Source: Arenicola marina (taxonomy: Eukaryota; Annelida; Polychaeta; Arenicolidae). Taken from it: a DNA stretch of 64,000 nt. The stretch is taken from the NCBI GenBank assembly GCA_964019135.1, contig OZ025253.1:10421059-10485058 (forward strand). The letters are read 5' to 3'. The notes below the pieces were generated by a model that saw only the letters and a list, made by a program, of their open reading frames with translations, was not told the DNA's origin and made no database searches. Below, in pieces: positions 36,498 to 49,054 of this stretch; within the stretch, counting starts at the first letter, position 1; the number at the start of each line of letters is the position of its first letter. The position numbers and the translations under genes are program-made.

Positions 36498-38122
36498 ATT
36501 TAAACAGTTTTTTTCCCCACAAATGAATGAAAAAAAAAGTGTGAAGAAACAAACCATTGAACAGTTGAAACCAAAAAAGTACACAAACGGGATATTGAAG
36601 CAAGAAGAACCCCATTAATTAGGGAAAAGTCGATAGAAACAAACAATTACTTTTGCAGAATTTATTTGCCTAAACACATGCATGTTGATAAAATATTGAA
36701 TTCTCTACCAACGCTTTTTTCCAAGTCAGAGGGCATGCATGCTTTCGTGTATTTTTTCATTGACCAGTTACTTTTTGTAGTTACAGAAACAAACTAAATA
36801 ATAGACTAATGAAACAAATAAGCTTAGCTGAAAGCTAAAAAGCTAAAAGTAGGCAGTTTACAAGGAAATGAAATATAACTTTGTGAAGAAAAGCTATTGA
36901 AGCCAAAATATGTCCAAAAAAGGGCATTGAAGCAAAAAACAACAGTTTCTGAAGAACAGTCAAGAAAAAAAAATTATTTCAGGAAAAGATTTAACCAGAA
37001 TTAAGCTGCATTTGTTGTGAAATAGCTGTCAACCTTTCAAAGGTAGACATGCTTTGATTACCTCAAATAAAGGGTAGTGTATGTTCCAGAAAAAGAAGCT
37101 CAAACTCATCACTTAAATACATGCATAGATCTAGTTTATATTATAGATCTACATCTTATATTTCAATGTAAAACGAACAATGTACCACATTTTTGCAGTA
37201 GGCCTAGATCAATTAACTGTGTTCAGTCATCTCTATATTTAAGAAATTTAAAGTTTGAGTGATTTTTAATGAGTGATCTGGCTAATGCAAAAAGGGAATC
37301 GGTGGGCCACTTTAGCCTGTCATTTATAAACTATATCTTCAGATTAATCTTAAAATAACTGAATATACATAGAGGGGGGGGGCACCACATTTTTTAGCCT
37401 AACTAAAGAAAGCTACTTTTGATAAATACACTCTACTGCTAAATTTGTTTAAGCCCGCTTATCCAATGGGTATATGTTGATTTATATGAAATTTAAACTC
37501 AACATATACCACAGCATAGGCACAAATGCATTCCTTCCTGATATATATATTATGTAATTTTAAAAATATTTTCTCACATCTGATGATCTAACTTCGCTCG
37601 CAATTTAGGCGACACCCATAGATATTAGGACCGTGTATAACTAAAGAAAAATAAACAATACATCATAGAAAAAAAGTCATTCATCATGCAAGAGAGACAA
37701 GGCAAGGGATAAATATATCGCGTGTCAGGAGATGTGAAGTGCACGTCTCTGGCTCGACCTGGGAGAAAGCCTCCCATAAAAAATATTCGGGGGACAAGGG
37801 GGGGGGCGATAATACACGATAATAATCTAACAACCAGGCAGCTTTCCGTGGTGTAAGACCATGCGAACATGAAGACATGGGGAGGGCGGATGTGGCTGGG
37901 TGGCTGAATCTGTCCTTTATCTGCGAAGCAACCTTTGTGCTGTGGACGCCGATTTAGTCAATGTCCACCCGCGAAAAAAATATTACTGTAAGACCTCGAA
38001 AGATCACGTTTCCTGCCACGTGGACAAAAATGTAGTGATGCCTAGGGACGTGCTTACTAATTGGGGTTCATTCATTGGGGACAGTTGTCATCGCCTTCTA
38101 CTGCAGCTTCCATTTTTTCCAC
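36498..38122. other. A/T-rich unique sequence, no gene seen
   Basis: Contains many homopolymer A runs. One small inverted repeat, GGTATATGTTGA at 37468 and TCAACATATACC at 37499, could form a 12-bp stem with a loop of about 19 bases. No protein signature was found. Confidence 0.5.
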
Positions 38123-38300
38123 CTGATGTCACTTTTGGCGCAATGGGATATATATTCTGTAAGAGGGTTATTTTGTGAGACATGTCTTCTACCCATTGTG
38201 ATCACTGTTCCCCGCTGATGTCACTTTTAACATCCTATACCATTATAAGATATATATTCAATAAGAGGGTTATTTCGAGAGACATCGAAAGTGTTCGTTA
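38123..38300. repeat. Diverged tandem duplication, about 95-bp period
   Basis: CTGATGTCACTTTTGGCGC...GATATATATTCTGTAAGAGG...GAGACATG is followed by CTGATGTCACTTTTAACAT...GATATATATTCAATAAGAGG...GAGACATC. A TA-rich microsatellite (38361-38400) follows. Confidence 0.6.
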
Positions 38301-41177
38301 CAAACTGACCATTGTTCTGATGTTAACTTAGATAGTATGTTATTGTGTGGTAGGCCTATATACATATATATATATAAACATATATAAATATATATATTTA
38401 AATGGCACGGAGTAATTTTTGGAGACATGACTTAATTGACCGATCCAGGCCGTCAATCATTCACTGACGTTACTGTAGCCTTTATCCAGTGTCGGAGTCT
38501 GGATCGGTCTATTCGTTCTTTGCTGGCCCTTCTCAGTGTCGCGAAATGATCACACAGCCCAACGCGTCCCACCTTCACCAACCAAACATCTGCCGAGGCA
38601 AACAAACCTACGGAGGGGCGCTGCCGACATGTGCGTAAAAACGGCGCTTGTTCCGACTCCACCCGCTGGATGAGTTCCAATGTATGGCGCGCTGAATGTC
38701 AAATAACTACGTTACGTCACTATAACACGAACCATAATCCACCAGTGACGCATATCGCGGTTATTTATTATTTGTTGTCGCGACAGCACCGAAAGACCAT
38801 GAAAATATTATGCGTCTTGTGTGATTGCGGATCGCTTGAGAAGGGAGTCGCGACCACTAACGTCTTAACGCCACGAGCAATGGAGCATCGGTTCTCACTC
38901 CCCCTATCCCTAAAAAAACAAACATTTTTTTTTATAATACAGGAAAAAGCCCAGATTGCCTACGGGTACAAAGGAACGACCAGTAACAAAAACTCATTAA
39001 CAGGACAACACATCCCCCTCCCCTTAGCCTACACACACACCCGCACACACACCCTTATCCACAGGGACTGTCTATCTACCACAATTGCCGGCAATAAAAA
39101 GCTCCGGCTATTTCTCGCGAAGTCTCGCCGATCTCCAAACGTACTCACATCGCTGAGACGACTTGGGCGTGAGTCGTTTGTCTCTGTGATTGCTCATTAG
39201 GCGAGGATGGAGCGTCACTTGAGCCGAACTCGTCAGCACAAAAAATATATGCAGTAGATAATGATAGTGTAGATAATGAGACAACCAATGTGCACAGTAG
39301 TAGTCCCCTACCGATGATGGTTGGCCTGGTGCGCTTCACTCCACCCGCAGAATCAGCTTAGGACTACGTAAGGTGTGTGTCGCACGCTGCTGCACCCGCC
39401 GTCCTCAAACTTACGCCCCGACGTAGTCTGTGTCATTGCGGAGTAATACGTACACTTATCCTTATCAGGATACACAATACTAATAGTCCATGCACTAACA
39501 CGCATAGCCCATATAGAACTGTTCCCGTGTTAATTACTCATTAAAAATAGTTTTTACTTTTGCCGTTCCGTCGTTCGTTCGCCGTCCTTCTCTTCAATGA
39601 AGATATCGAAAATATCTGAAGACAACCGGATATCAGGGAGACATCTACTACGTACTGACCCCTCGCTACCCGCTACCTCGCTACCCCCACACTCTCACTC
39701 TCTGCCTTGGACTCAATCCGCTAGGGCTCCATTATACCTCGGAGTAATCGGCGCGGATATTTGGAGCATGCGCACTCACTCTTTCCGCTCATATGCGGAT
39801 CAATATTAACGGAACTCAAAATCCGCGGTCCCGGGTGAATGTTGCACTTGCTGAACTGCACAAATTATGAAGATCGTTAAATAGTGCCATCAATATATCA
39901 ACGGATACGTATTGTGTTCATTATCTTATTCTCATTGTTATAATATTATTTAGAGAATTTTTTGTAGCTCGAAATATTACTATATATATATTTAATGTAT
40001 TGTAGGGCCTGGACGCCATGTTGGAAATCCTCGTGATCCTCCCCTGGGTGGGGAGTAAGGTCTGGGAGTACAATGTACCACGTGACCGCCCTATCGGACC
40101 CAATCTCAGCGATCGGTTATGCACTCCGCGGATTCCGACTACTCCGCTCGTATACCCGAACTCACCTTCTGTTGTCGCCTACTTCCTCAATGCCTTTTCA
40201 CACTCGTTCGCCAGGGCGGCGCTGCGCAAATTGATAGGCAAAATGCGCCGCGCACTTCTACAAATTAGTGTTATAATGGATCCCTAGCGGCGTGAGTCGA
40301 AGGCAGAGAGTGCCAGCGACCCAGTCTAAGCCTCATAACACACCATATCAGGTGATGAAAAGGAAGAGGTCAGCCCCAATTATAAATTTTTTGAAAGGGT
40401 ACAGGGTACAAGAGGGGTTTTTCTGCATTAATTATTTTAATGCTATAATCTTGAATTATAATGCTGCAAGAAATTACTGCCAATTTGACCGTTTTTTAAG
40501 GATGTTAAAATTTGCCCCCTTGCCGACAGCAGCGATACAAGCGGAACTCGCGTAGCGCCACCGTGCGGGTAGCTTGCATATCTTTGTCAACTGAAATCCC
40601 GACCTCACACAACGCTCATCCCTCTCTCTCCTCCTCAAGCTGCTGCGACGTCGCCAGGCCAAAAAATGATATTTTCCGATTGACGACGCACAGAGATAAA
40701 CATCCCCGAGACATGGTCGGGGGGCTCTTTTTTCCGACGTGTCTTCAATGCGTCTGTCTCGTGGGAAATCAGCTCACAGAATTATCTTGTCATTAGACCG
40801 ACAGCGTTGCCACTTGGTGGCGCCACTGTAGTGCGCCATGCGGCACAGGCATTGTTAGTGTGGGTGTGTCCGGCCCACGCCGAATGGGGTGCTATAACGA
40901 CAGGGAATTGTAATTACAACATCGATTGTAATTAATTGCTTGTTTTTCGCCCATTGTCACTTTTTGTCTTGTTTCGCGTGTGTTTTTGTTCGATGATCGC
41001 ACCCATACGTCAGTTTTTAACACATGTTGATGTTTGTGTCAGCTCTCTCGTCCCGTTGGCAGTACGTACCTGGCCGTTTTTATGCACTACCAAACGTATA
41101 TTAAAAGACACGTCACATGCATTTTCGTGCAAAAATTGGAAATTGACTTCTGTGCCACGTGGATAAACAGTCATGGT
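38301..41177. other. Unique sequence, no gene recognised
   Basis: Short frames exist on both strands but none shows a domain. There is a (CA)n-like tract at about 39033-39053 and T/A homopolymers near 38913-38935. Confidence 0.45.
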
Positions 41178-41300
41178 TTTTGGTACACTCAGGACGCTTT
41201 ACTCAATTCAGGTCATATCGCGTCAACGGGAAAAGGAAGGGAAGGGCGGAGCCATGTCCTTGGGGTAACCCCCTACTCTTTCCGAACAGAGACAAAACAT
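41178..41300 (-). mobile_element. Dispersed retroposon family 2, copy 1
   Basis: Read on the minus strand this copy has GAGTAGGGGGTTACCCC, GGACATGGCTCCGCCC, GTTGACGCGATATGACC and TAAAGCGTCCTGAGTGTACC in order. The same blocks occur at 41865-41985 (minus) and 52271-52440 (plus). The better-preserved copies end in an (AACC)n tract, the usual short tandem tail of a non-LTR-derived retroposon. Here the tail is reduced to ACCAAAAACC. No coding capacity. Likely a SINE or a LINE 3' end. Confidence 0.75.
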
Positions 41301-41864
41301 AGTGGCAAACGTGCATACAACAGTCTCTGGAAACAGGCATAATAGGCTTAGTTGGGGCATTTTGTTTATTCCCAACGTCGACAAAGCTGTCGTGAAAAGA
41401 AGGTGGTTGAGGGTATCTAGTTATGTGCAAAGCGTGAGGCACCTGTGCCTATAATAAGTATGGTATCCGCATGCATTCATGCCTAGCATGGACAATAAAA
41501 TTGTAAGTCTATCACAGTGTTCTCGCGAAACGAACCCACCATCGGTACGGACAACACAGGATATAGTGTTGTGGTGGGGGTCGTGTGTAACCACGCTTCT
41601 TAATCGTCGCCAACAACGAGGACGGTGCTTTTCAGGGAAGACAGCGGGATTGATGTGTTTGCCGGGCGACCGGCTGTGCCGTGTGGTGACGATTAGGGGC
41701 CTGTAAGGGGGGTTCCAATTTCCAGTGTCGATTTTTCACGACCTTCCGCGTCGCTTTGTGGCTAAGTTCAGTGTCGTTTTTTCGTCAACGTCGAACGCCG
41801 ATTTTTCAAGTATGTCTGTGTCGCGTGTCGCCATTTACCCCTTCCAAACCCCTACGATTGGCTG

Positions 41865-41985
41865 TAGTTGGTTGGTTGTATATTCAGGACGCTTTAACCA
41901 ATCGCGTCAATGGGAAAAGAAAGGGCGAAGCGGAGCCAGGTCCGCGGGGATGAAGCATGGCACAATAATTTGGGCAAAAACAAGA
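41865..41985 (-). mobile_element. Dispersed retroposon family 2, copy 2
   Basis: The minus strand reads GGACCTGGCTCCGC, CCCTTTCTTTTCCCATTGAC, GCGATTGGTTAAAGCGTCC, and TGAATATACAACCAACCAAC with a short (AACC)n tail. Relative to copies 1 and 3 it lacks the ATGACCAAAAGT block between GCGAT and GGTTAAAGCG. It lies about 690 bp from copy 1 in the same orientation. Confidence 0.75.
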
Positions 41986-42423
41986 CAAATCAAAATAAAT
42001 GATAGCAAAACAACGCTTAATGGGCGTCGTGTGTGTTATATGTACGCCTTGTCGATTCTGCAGATACCCGTATGTTGCTGCACATGTCCAGGCGTGAAGC
42101 GCACGCGCAAGTGTGTTCTGACATCCTCTCTGTCATGTGATGGAAGTTGTAAAGTAGTTTAATAATCCGTCTCATAGATTAATGTGAATAGATTTGCAAT
42201 TTAGTGCACGTGATTTCCCATTTTAGCGGGCGTGCCACAAGGGCTCGAGTGAGTGACGTCACGAGTTAGAGACGCAGTGTTTCAAGACAACAAACACACC
42301 AAAACTACGGCTAATTGTAGGCATTCAATTATGCGTCTTCAAGTACACGTCATTGACTAGTTTATTACTTTATTACTAATCGAATGATCAGTTGGAAAAA
42401 TATTTAGGTTTGTAAATATATTT
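41986..42423. other. Unique sequence, no gene recognised
   Basis: No domain or repeat partner was recognised between the retroposon copy and the SINE-like tail that follows. Confidence 0.45.
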
Positions 42424-42519
42424 TATTTGTTTTCATCGCCATCCATCTCTCAACCGTAATTCTTCCCAGTGTGGCGACATGACCTAAAACGTCCTACTGA
42501 AGTCAATCAATCAATCACC
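42424..42519 (+). mobile_element. SINE-like 3' tail with (AATC)n
   Basis: GTGTGGCGACATGACC followed by TAAAACGTCCTACTGAAG ends in TCAATCAATCAATCAC. The order of blocks (GCGA.ATGACC, then AAA.CGTCCT, then a four-base tandem tail) parallels family 2 (GCGATATGACC, TTAAAGCGTCCT, (AACC)n), so it may be a distant relative. The 5' part is not recognisable. Confidence 0.4.
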
Positions 42520-42854
42520 TACCGCCCCCCCCCCCCGCCCCACACACACCCACCCCTCGTGTGTAAATCCGTATCTGAGATACTGAGTGGAATATGACAA
42601 GTAATGAAGGGGGGGGGGGGGTGCTTGATCATCACATTCCGTGACACACAAACACGTGACTTCTTTGTTACGGTGAGTCATTGCGTATTCTGATGAGGGA
42701 AATTACATGGCAGAAAGCGGATGATTGGTACCGATAGCTGTTATTGCTATAAATTGCGCTCAAGTCAAGAACTGAACGCAACAAACTCATCATGTAGAAT
42801 TTCGGGCGTCCCTTACCCAAGTTGTTCCCTTGATGGCCTTACGAGTGTGAGGAA

Positions 42855-43055
42855 TGGAGTTGGTGGGGGAGGGGTTAGAGGAAGAGAGGCGGGGGCGGGG
42901 GCGGGGGAAGGTGGTGGAGAGAGGCGCGGGAGGGGGGGAGGAGGAGGGGGATGGGGGAGGGAGGAGGAGGAGGGGGGAGGGAGGAGGGAGATGGATCGAG
43001 GCGGGGCGGGGGTAGGGGGTGGAGGGAGGCGGGGCGGCGGGAAAGGGGTGGAGAA
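42855..43055. repeat. G-rich purine low-complexity tract
   Basis: GGGGGAGGAGGAGG, GGCGGGGGCGGGGG and GGGAGGGAGG words cover about 200 bp. The glycine/arginine frame on plus and the proline/serine frame on minus are compositional. Confidence 0.8.
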
Positions 43056-44197
43056 GTCCGATGCCTATCTTCAGCTTCGACTAATCCATCACAACAATGA
43101 GACGTCCGACAAAGATGGCGTCGCATCGCTTCGGGCATTCCCAGGGGGCAGGCGGCCATCTTCTATTTACATTTAATCACTAGTTGTTGCTTCTGACGGT
43201 GACAGCGCGTGGCGCCATCTGCAGGCGTTAATCAATACGACGAACTACAAAGTAGTTCTTTCCGTGACCTTGATTTCCACAAAAGACGGCGAACACAACT
43301 AAGTAAGTCCCCTCGCCGCTCTGAGCAGAAGGGGGGGTGGGGGTACCAGCTCTTCTCGACCGGCTGGGGTGGATAATGTGCAAAGTCGTAAAGATGTCAG
43401 TGACACCAAGGGGGGGACGGATATATATATAAAAATACATATATCTCTTTATTTCGCTGCACCAGGTCCATTTCTCTAAGACTGAGGCAGCTGGTAAGGA
43501 CATCTATCTACCACATCTCGGCCTCACTGCGTTACGTGTATGGCATAAGGCAGGATGATCTGTGTTCTTTGATATAAACAAACGTTATTTCCGTTTTATC
43601 GGTCAGTGTATACTATATGTGATGGTAATTAAAACAACACAAAGACAATTATGTACTATTTTCTGGTCAACATTGTGTTTTTGTATTTGATCAAGAGAAA
43701 AGCGATAAGACCAATAGTGACAAGAACCCTAGCACTGGGTGCAATGCACACTCAGAAAAAAACAGTCGCAATTCATTTATACAAGTCGTATGACAGCGAC
43801 AGCGAGAGTCGTATGGCAGGATGTTGTCTCTTTTCCTTGGCGTATATATATATGTATTTAGTCGTACTCAAAGTACACTTTCGACAGTCACAGAAATACA
43901 AAAGAAATAATAAAAAATCAGAGGAACGTCCTAAACATAAGTTTTAAAAGTACCCACAGAAACACCCACACACCAACAGCAACACACACCAATATAACTG
44001 AAAAACAAAAAATCTGTCTAGTTATAGTTTACAAATATCTTGGAACAACGTTTGTTTTCATAAGGCTCAATAGCCAAGCAAACATGGTGACATTGATTAA
44101 ACAAGGACAACCACTGAAAGCACGGTGGGTGACTCTCATGCCCTGTGGCGTACCAGTCGGTATTATCTAAGGACCGATTGGACGACAAAATATCGGG
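43056..44197. other. Unique sequence, no gene recognised
   Basis: No recognisable domain. A short TATATATA tract occurs near 43423 and another near 43847. Confidence 0.45.
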
Positions 44198-44540
44198 TTC
44201 AAGGCTGTCTGCAAACGTGACGTGAAGGCTGTCGGTATCGATTCCGATTCCTGGGAGGCTTTGGCGAATTTTAAGCGAAGAGGGGCGGGGGTTGGGGGGG
44301 GGGGGGTCGGGCGGGAGTGTTACGCGAGATGGAACTGTCCACTCTTAGGCGAAGAGGGAGCAGGGATGGGTGAAAGGGTGGGCGCTTACGGCGATTTCCA
44401 CTACAATGAACAGCTCTGCTTGGAAGACTTTCTGAGGATATATCAGGCTGGGAGACCTATGGATGACCCCAATGTGATGACTGCTGCCAGCTCAGCCAGT
44501 CTTGACTTGTTCAGTCATAACGGTAAATATCGCATAATCT
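44198..44540 (+). mobile_element. LINE C-terminal fragment, family X copy 1
   Basis: From 44198 the plus strand reads FKAVCKRDVKAVGIDSDSWE and then ALANFKRRG. This is the motif typical of the C-terminal tail of some non-LTR retrotransposon polyproteins (RFKD.CKRDLKA..ID...WE.LA..R). A G-rich insertion (about 44283-44312) interrupts it. Near 44477 another frame reads CDDCCQLSQS, and a shifted frame continues LDLFSHNGK, matching the Cys/His finger that ends such proteins. Copies at 45560 and 56245 share both blocks. The fragment is frameshifted and not functional. Confidence 0.75.
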
Positions 44541-45559
44541 ACGAGAATCGTTTAATAAGACCCCCCCCCCACCCCCCACATACACGCCTCCTGTAATTAT
44601 TACCTGCTTAATTAATTGCATTAAATGGTGCCGTTTATACTTATGTACATTTCATGCAGAGCTGCATGTTTTGTCCTTACCACAGTCAGTTTAGTTTTCA
44701 GCAACAGACTCCACAAGATAATCGATAACCATACCATCGACCCACGTTTAAATTTCATTCATGCCTCCCCCCCCCCCCCACCACCCCGCCCCCCGGCTTG
44801 CTGCCGGCTTGCCCCTGCACCCCCTCATCCCCTCACCACCTCCGGCTACCCATGCCCCCACCCCCCTCCTCCCCCTACCCCCTCCCGCCCATCCACCGGC
44901 CACCCACCCACACTGCAACATGAATAAACAAGGATGGGCTGTCTGCTGGAGGTGCCCAACGGCATGGAAAGTAAGTGTCCGTCACATATAAAAAGGCAGT
45001 CGCCGAGACAGTTACGGAGTCTACATCAGCCTGATATATCCACTTTATTGTATCTTTGCGTTGGGCTGTGTGATCATTCCACAAAGTACGACATTTTAGG
45101 AGGTCCAGCAGCTTCCTCGCCGCCAGCCAACGACCCCTTAAACCGCAGTCCCGTGTCGGTCCTAATCTATAACGACCGCATAAAACACAGTCCCAAAGAC
45201 ACACTTTCCCTACGAATAATTTCTATTGCTCTTCCGCAGATGTTTATCGTCTTGAGATGTATATTCGGAAAGGTTCCGATCTGAATAATAAATAGAAGTC
45301 TCCGTCGGGTTTTTGTTTCAGGGCCATGTCAAATTAACCGGGTGAGGCGGGAGGGGCGACTATGGGCGGAGGGGGGGGGGGGGGGCGCAGACATTCTCTG
45401 ATTCGTGCCGTTGTGAAGGCATCTGTTCAATTCTTTCGATTATGTCCCGATTTGAAGCCACCCAGGTATACAGCGTGAGTGCAAATATCCCGCCTATCTT
45501 TTGTGTAAAACTTTAATGGACTGAAGGGAAGCGAAAGGTCACGAACGACAAGAACACAA
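44541..45559. other. Unique sequence with C-rich tract, no gene seen
   Basis: A C-rich stretch at 44767-44915 encodes only proline-rich by-product frames. The rest shows no domain. A consensus-like splice donor AAAGTAAGTG at about 44969 follows an ATG frame of 17 codons, too little to call an exon. Confidence 0.45.
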
Positions 45560-45893
45560 ATCAAAACGACATTAGGTAAACTTCCAAAGCTCAAGTTTAA
45601 GGATGCTTGCAAGCCTGACTTGAAGGCTTTCGGCATCGATTCGAATTCTTGGAAGGATCTAGCATCCCAAAAGAGGGGATGGGTACGGCTCGTGCGAGAG
45701 GGAATGGCCCACCACGACGGCCTCTGGTTTGACAAACCGGATTTAAAAAGGCCAATCTAGCCGTTCATTGAGTATAAACCTAGACTTAAAGACAGGTCAT
45801 CGATGCGACGACAGCGGTGACCTCTGTCGGTCACAGACAGGCTTCTTTAGCCATAGCCGCAAATGCCGCAAAACAAATCTTACTACTTAAACC
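45560..45893 (+). mobile_element. LINE C-terminal fragment, family X copy 2
   Basis: The best-preserved member. It reads LPKLKFKDACKPDLKAFG, DSNSWKDLASQKRGWVRLV and REGMAHHDGLWFD, then a TAG near 45758. About 40 bp later another frame reads HRCDDSGDLCRSQTGFFSH and then RKC, a C-x(n)-C-x(n)-H-x(n)-C finger known from the extreme C-terminus of several LINE families. The upstream reverse transcriptase is absent, so this is a 5'-truncated or eroded insertion. Confidence 0.8.
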
Positions 45894-46546
45894 ATAACAA
45901 ACGCTGGTAGTCCATCGTGTCTTGGCAGACAGACGGATGCCAACATATACACAAAATGTCATTTGTCAGGCGAAATGCCACTGAGTTGCAGTACAATGTC
46001 GTAAATTAGATCGGTCCATCTTCCATGTTGGTGCCCGCAAAATAGATCAGTAGTGTTCGGGGTAAATAATACGTGAGCTTTGTTGAATCAATGGTTCACC
46101 TTACTATGGAAGAACTACCAGAGAGTGGCCGGTGACAATACAGATAACAATATTACCTAGCAACAAAATCAACGGTATACGAACAGGGACGTTTAGTCCC
46201 TAATTCAGCCAATTCGTCAGTTGATACTGATCCTAGTCATTGAGTTCAATATAGTTCCGAAATATACGTGAATGCCAGCGCCAGAGTGCATTTTGTGCAC
46301 AAACTGGACGCGCCATACAACGCTGCGTGCCGCGCGCCACGTCCTTGAGATTTATTTCGCCAGACGATCATACAGTGACGAAGAGTCTCAGAAATGGAGG
46401 AGCAATGCGGAATGCTTGTGTTAAATGATGCCAGCAGACGTTGCTGGGTCCATCCACATGATCCGTGCAGCGCTGCTGGGCGGCGCGGCGCGTCCAGTGT
46501 GTGGGTGGTGTCATCGAAACTCATGCCGGCTATTGGAAAACGTTGG
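45894..46546. other. Sequence after LINE fragment, possibly its 3' UTR
   Basis: The stretch directly after the finger may be LINE 3' untranslated sequence. The block TGAGCTTTGTTGAATCAATGG at 46074 resembles TGAGCTATATTGAAACAATGG at 47015 on the far side of the hexamer array. No gene was recognised. Confidence 0.4.
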
Positions 46547-46943
46547 CGCTAGCGAGGGCGCTGGCGAGGGCGAGGGCGAGGGCGAGGGCGCTGGCGAGGG
46601 CGAGGGCGACGGAGCTGGGCGAGGGCGCTGGCGAGGGCCAGGGCGACGGACCTGGGCGAGTGCGCTGGCGAGGGCGAGGGCGAGGGCGACGGAGTTGGCG
46701 AGGGCGCGGTGGCGACGGAGTTGGCGAGGGCGCTGGCGACGGAGTTGGCGAGGGCGCTGGCGACGGAGTTGGCGAGGGCGCTGGCGATGGGGCCGGCGAT
46801 GGCGAGGGCGAGGGCGAGGGCGACGGAGTTGGCGAGGGCGACAGAGTTGGCGAGGGCGACGGAGTTGGCGAGGGCGGCGGAGTTGGCAAGGGCGCTGGCG
46901 AGGGCGCTGGCGAGGGCGATGGCGCCGGCGCTGGCGCTACCAA
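46547..46943. repeat. GGCGAG/GGCGCT hexamer array
   Basis: About 66 hexamers, mostly GGCGAG, GGCGCT, GGCGAC and GGAGTT. A recurring longer phrase, GGCGACGGAGTTGGCGAG (18 bp) with or without GGCGCT, gives 18- and 24-bp higher-order periods at 46685-46880. Because the period is a multiple of three, the frames read simple dipeptide repeats (EG, RA, AL or, on minus, SP/AP). The minus-strand frame of 147 codons is almost pure Pro/Ser/Ala. Without a conserved flank I treat it as non-coding. Confidence 0.93.
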
Positions 46944-47689
46944 GTCCAGTATGTGGCGGCCCTTGGAGCCCACAAAATGGATTATTGTCGTAAATGGCAG
47001 GCGTAATTCATACCTGAGCTATATTGAAACAATGGTTCATTCCAACACTCAAGAATCAGGATCCATACTCCGACACATGAGTATCAAATTGACAATCATA
47101 GCTGATGGTAGTTACAAGTGAAAAGTATTCATGTTTGAAACTGAGAAGAAAGTGACATGCCGTTGTGTTTGTCGGACTTGTTTGTCGCACATAACGCACG
47201 TGGAATACCTTTTTCCCTCACGTGAATGGATAACAGCAACAGTGACGTCAGTGACTGACTGACAACCTGGATGGTTCTTTTTCTATTTTGGGGCCCTGAA
47301 TCTCTGTCTCTGTTTCCCCGTTAATGCTGGTTCCCGGGTTAATCTGCCTGCCCCTACGTGGACACCGGGCCCCATGCGGCCGGCCGGCCTGGTCACTGGG
47401 TGTCGAGGGGTGAGGGCTAGTTACGTAATGGACTCACGGACCCGCCTCATTACGACCTGCATTAAGTCACCTTGGAAAGAGGCTCCCCGGTCTCGCCGTG
47501 TATGTCAAGTATCGCGAGACGACGCGCGAGAGGCGCAGCAATCAGCCCACAGGACAGCACTTCTGGTCATACGGTGGCATGGTGGTGAGCATAAAAATGC
47601 AGTTAGAAAAAGAAAAAGGTTCGCGACAGGAAAAAACTACATTCGCCCACTCCTAATGGTAACAAACCAAGAACATGTATACATGACAT
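46944..47689. other. Unique sequence, no gene recognised
   Basis: No domain was recognised. The stretch 47370-47560 is GC-richer than its surroundings. Confidence 0.45.
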
Positions 47690-47800
47690 GACTCTCTCTC
47701 TCTCTCTCTCTCGCCCTCTCTGTCTGTCCCTCCCCCCCCCTCTCTCTCTCTCTTATATATAGAACAAAAATCTCTCTCTATATATATATATATATGGGTA
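47690..47800. repeat. (CT)n and (TA)n microsatellites
   Basis: CTCTCTCT tracts at about 47692-47754, interrupted by CCCTCCCCCCCCC, followed by TATATATA tracts at 47755-47797. Confidence 0.95.
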
Positions 47801-48099
47801 TGTCAATAGTAGATTATCAATAAAAACACAACTGCATACATATATATACGTAGCATAATATGCACTATTATTATAATTATAGCTATATTATGTTAGAGAA
47901 AACTCAGCGCTGGGCGTCTACTGTGTCGAGCGATCAATTGTACGCTCCATGGTCTCATTTACAGTAAATGAGGTTGGCGAAGGAGATAGATAGATAAATA
48001 TCACATAAACTTATTTCATAAAATATCATAATGCATGGCGCTGCAGTATTGATGCGACATTGTCGCTTCCTTGTTTCTATGAGAACAATCAATGTTATA

Positions 48100-49053
48100 A
48101 GTAGAAAGACCGAAAAGGTATAGTTTTTGCTAATGATGTTATTAACGAACAAGGGGAGTTCATGGGCTGGAATGAATTTTGCATAAAGTTTGATATCCGC
48201 ATAAATTTTGCGGATTTCTACGGGCTGATCCATTATATTCCCAGAGAATGGAAAAATGAAATGTTAAGACGGAGGTATATAAAGCTAAGATCAATTGTTT
48301 GTAAATTTACGAATCATATAAAGCAGATGAAGCGTGTGTGTGCAACGAAACTTATAAAACATTAGTTAAATCACTGATATACGGGGCGGAAATAATGAGC
48401 GTAAATGGTCAGATATTTTAGGTGTACAAATAGAAAATGATACATGGAAAACATTACCGGTGAACGCCACTACGGATGAGAGAATGAGAAGTTTTCAGTT
48501 CATGATTTAACACAGAACAACCGTAACGAATAGGTTCTTATACATGAGTAAAATAGTTAACTCTGATATGTGTGGCTTTTGCGGTAATGAGTGAAACGAT
48601 AGAACATATATTTTATTATTATCAACCAGTGAAGTCATTATTGTCAAAATTTATAGCTTTGTTTAGAAATGTCACTGAAGAAGACATTGGCGCATTCATT
48701 TCGGCTCAGACTGTGATGTTAGGAGTGACAACCTCGCCTTTTTCTCGCCTGCTTAACCATATAATTATCATTGGAAAAAATATATCTATCAGTGTAAATG
48801 GGCTCAGGTTACCCCTATTCTTTGTGGCTTGATAAATTGTATTAAATATTATTACGATATAGAAAAATTTGGAATAACGGAACAATATCGTAGCGAGACA
48901 ATATTTCTAAGAAAATGGAAACCGGTCATCTCTCTTGTAGCATGATCCCTCTCCTGCACAGTTGTATATTCTTAACAATATAACATATATTCTGTCTGTC
49001 TGATGTCACAACTTGCTGTACGATTATGGAAATAAAAAAAAATTAAAAAAAAA
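48100..49053 (+). mobile_element. Decayed LINE, C-terminal end of ORF2 and 3' tail
   Basis: From about 48126 the plus strand reads KGIVFANDVINEQGEFMGWN and then FADFYGLIHYIPREWK, the linker after the reverse transcriptase in Tx1/L1-like LINEs. Another frame gives WSDILGVQIENDTWKTL, RMRSFQFMI-stop-HRTTVTNRFL and DMCGFCGNE. After a shift it continues ETIEHIFYYYQPVKSLL, the zf-RVT type zinc-knuckle block (C..C, then E...H.F). The coding trace ends with EKFGITEQYR and FLRKWKPVISLVA at a TGA at 48943-48945. The element closes with an A-rich tail (49027-49053). At least two stops and two frameshifts make it non-functional. The upstream RT core is absent, consistent with 5' truncation; its left boundary is not defined. 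Confidence 0.8.
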
Positions 49054-49054
49054 G

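Noticed and set aside
46465..47121. Gly/Glu/Arg-Ala and Pro/Ser/Ala frames over the hexamer array
   Set aside because: Hexamer repeat composition only. The non-repeat flanks of the frame are short and unrecognised.
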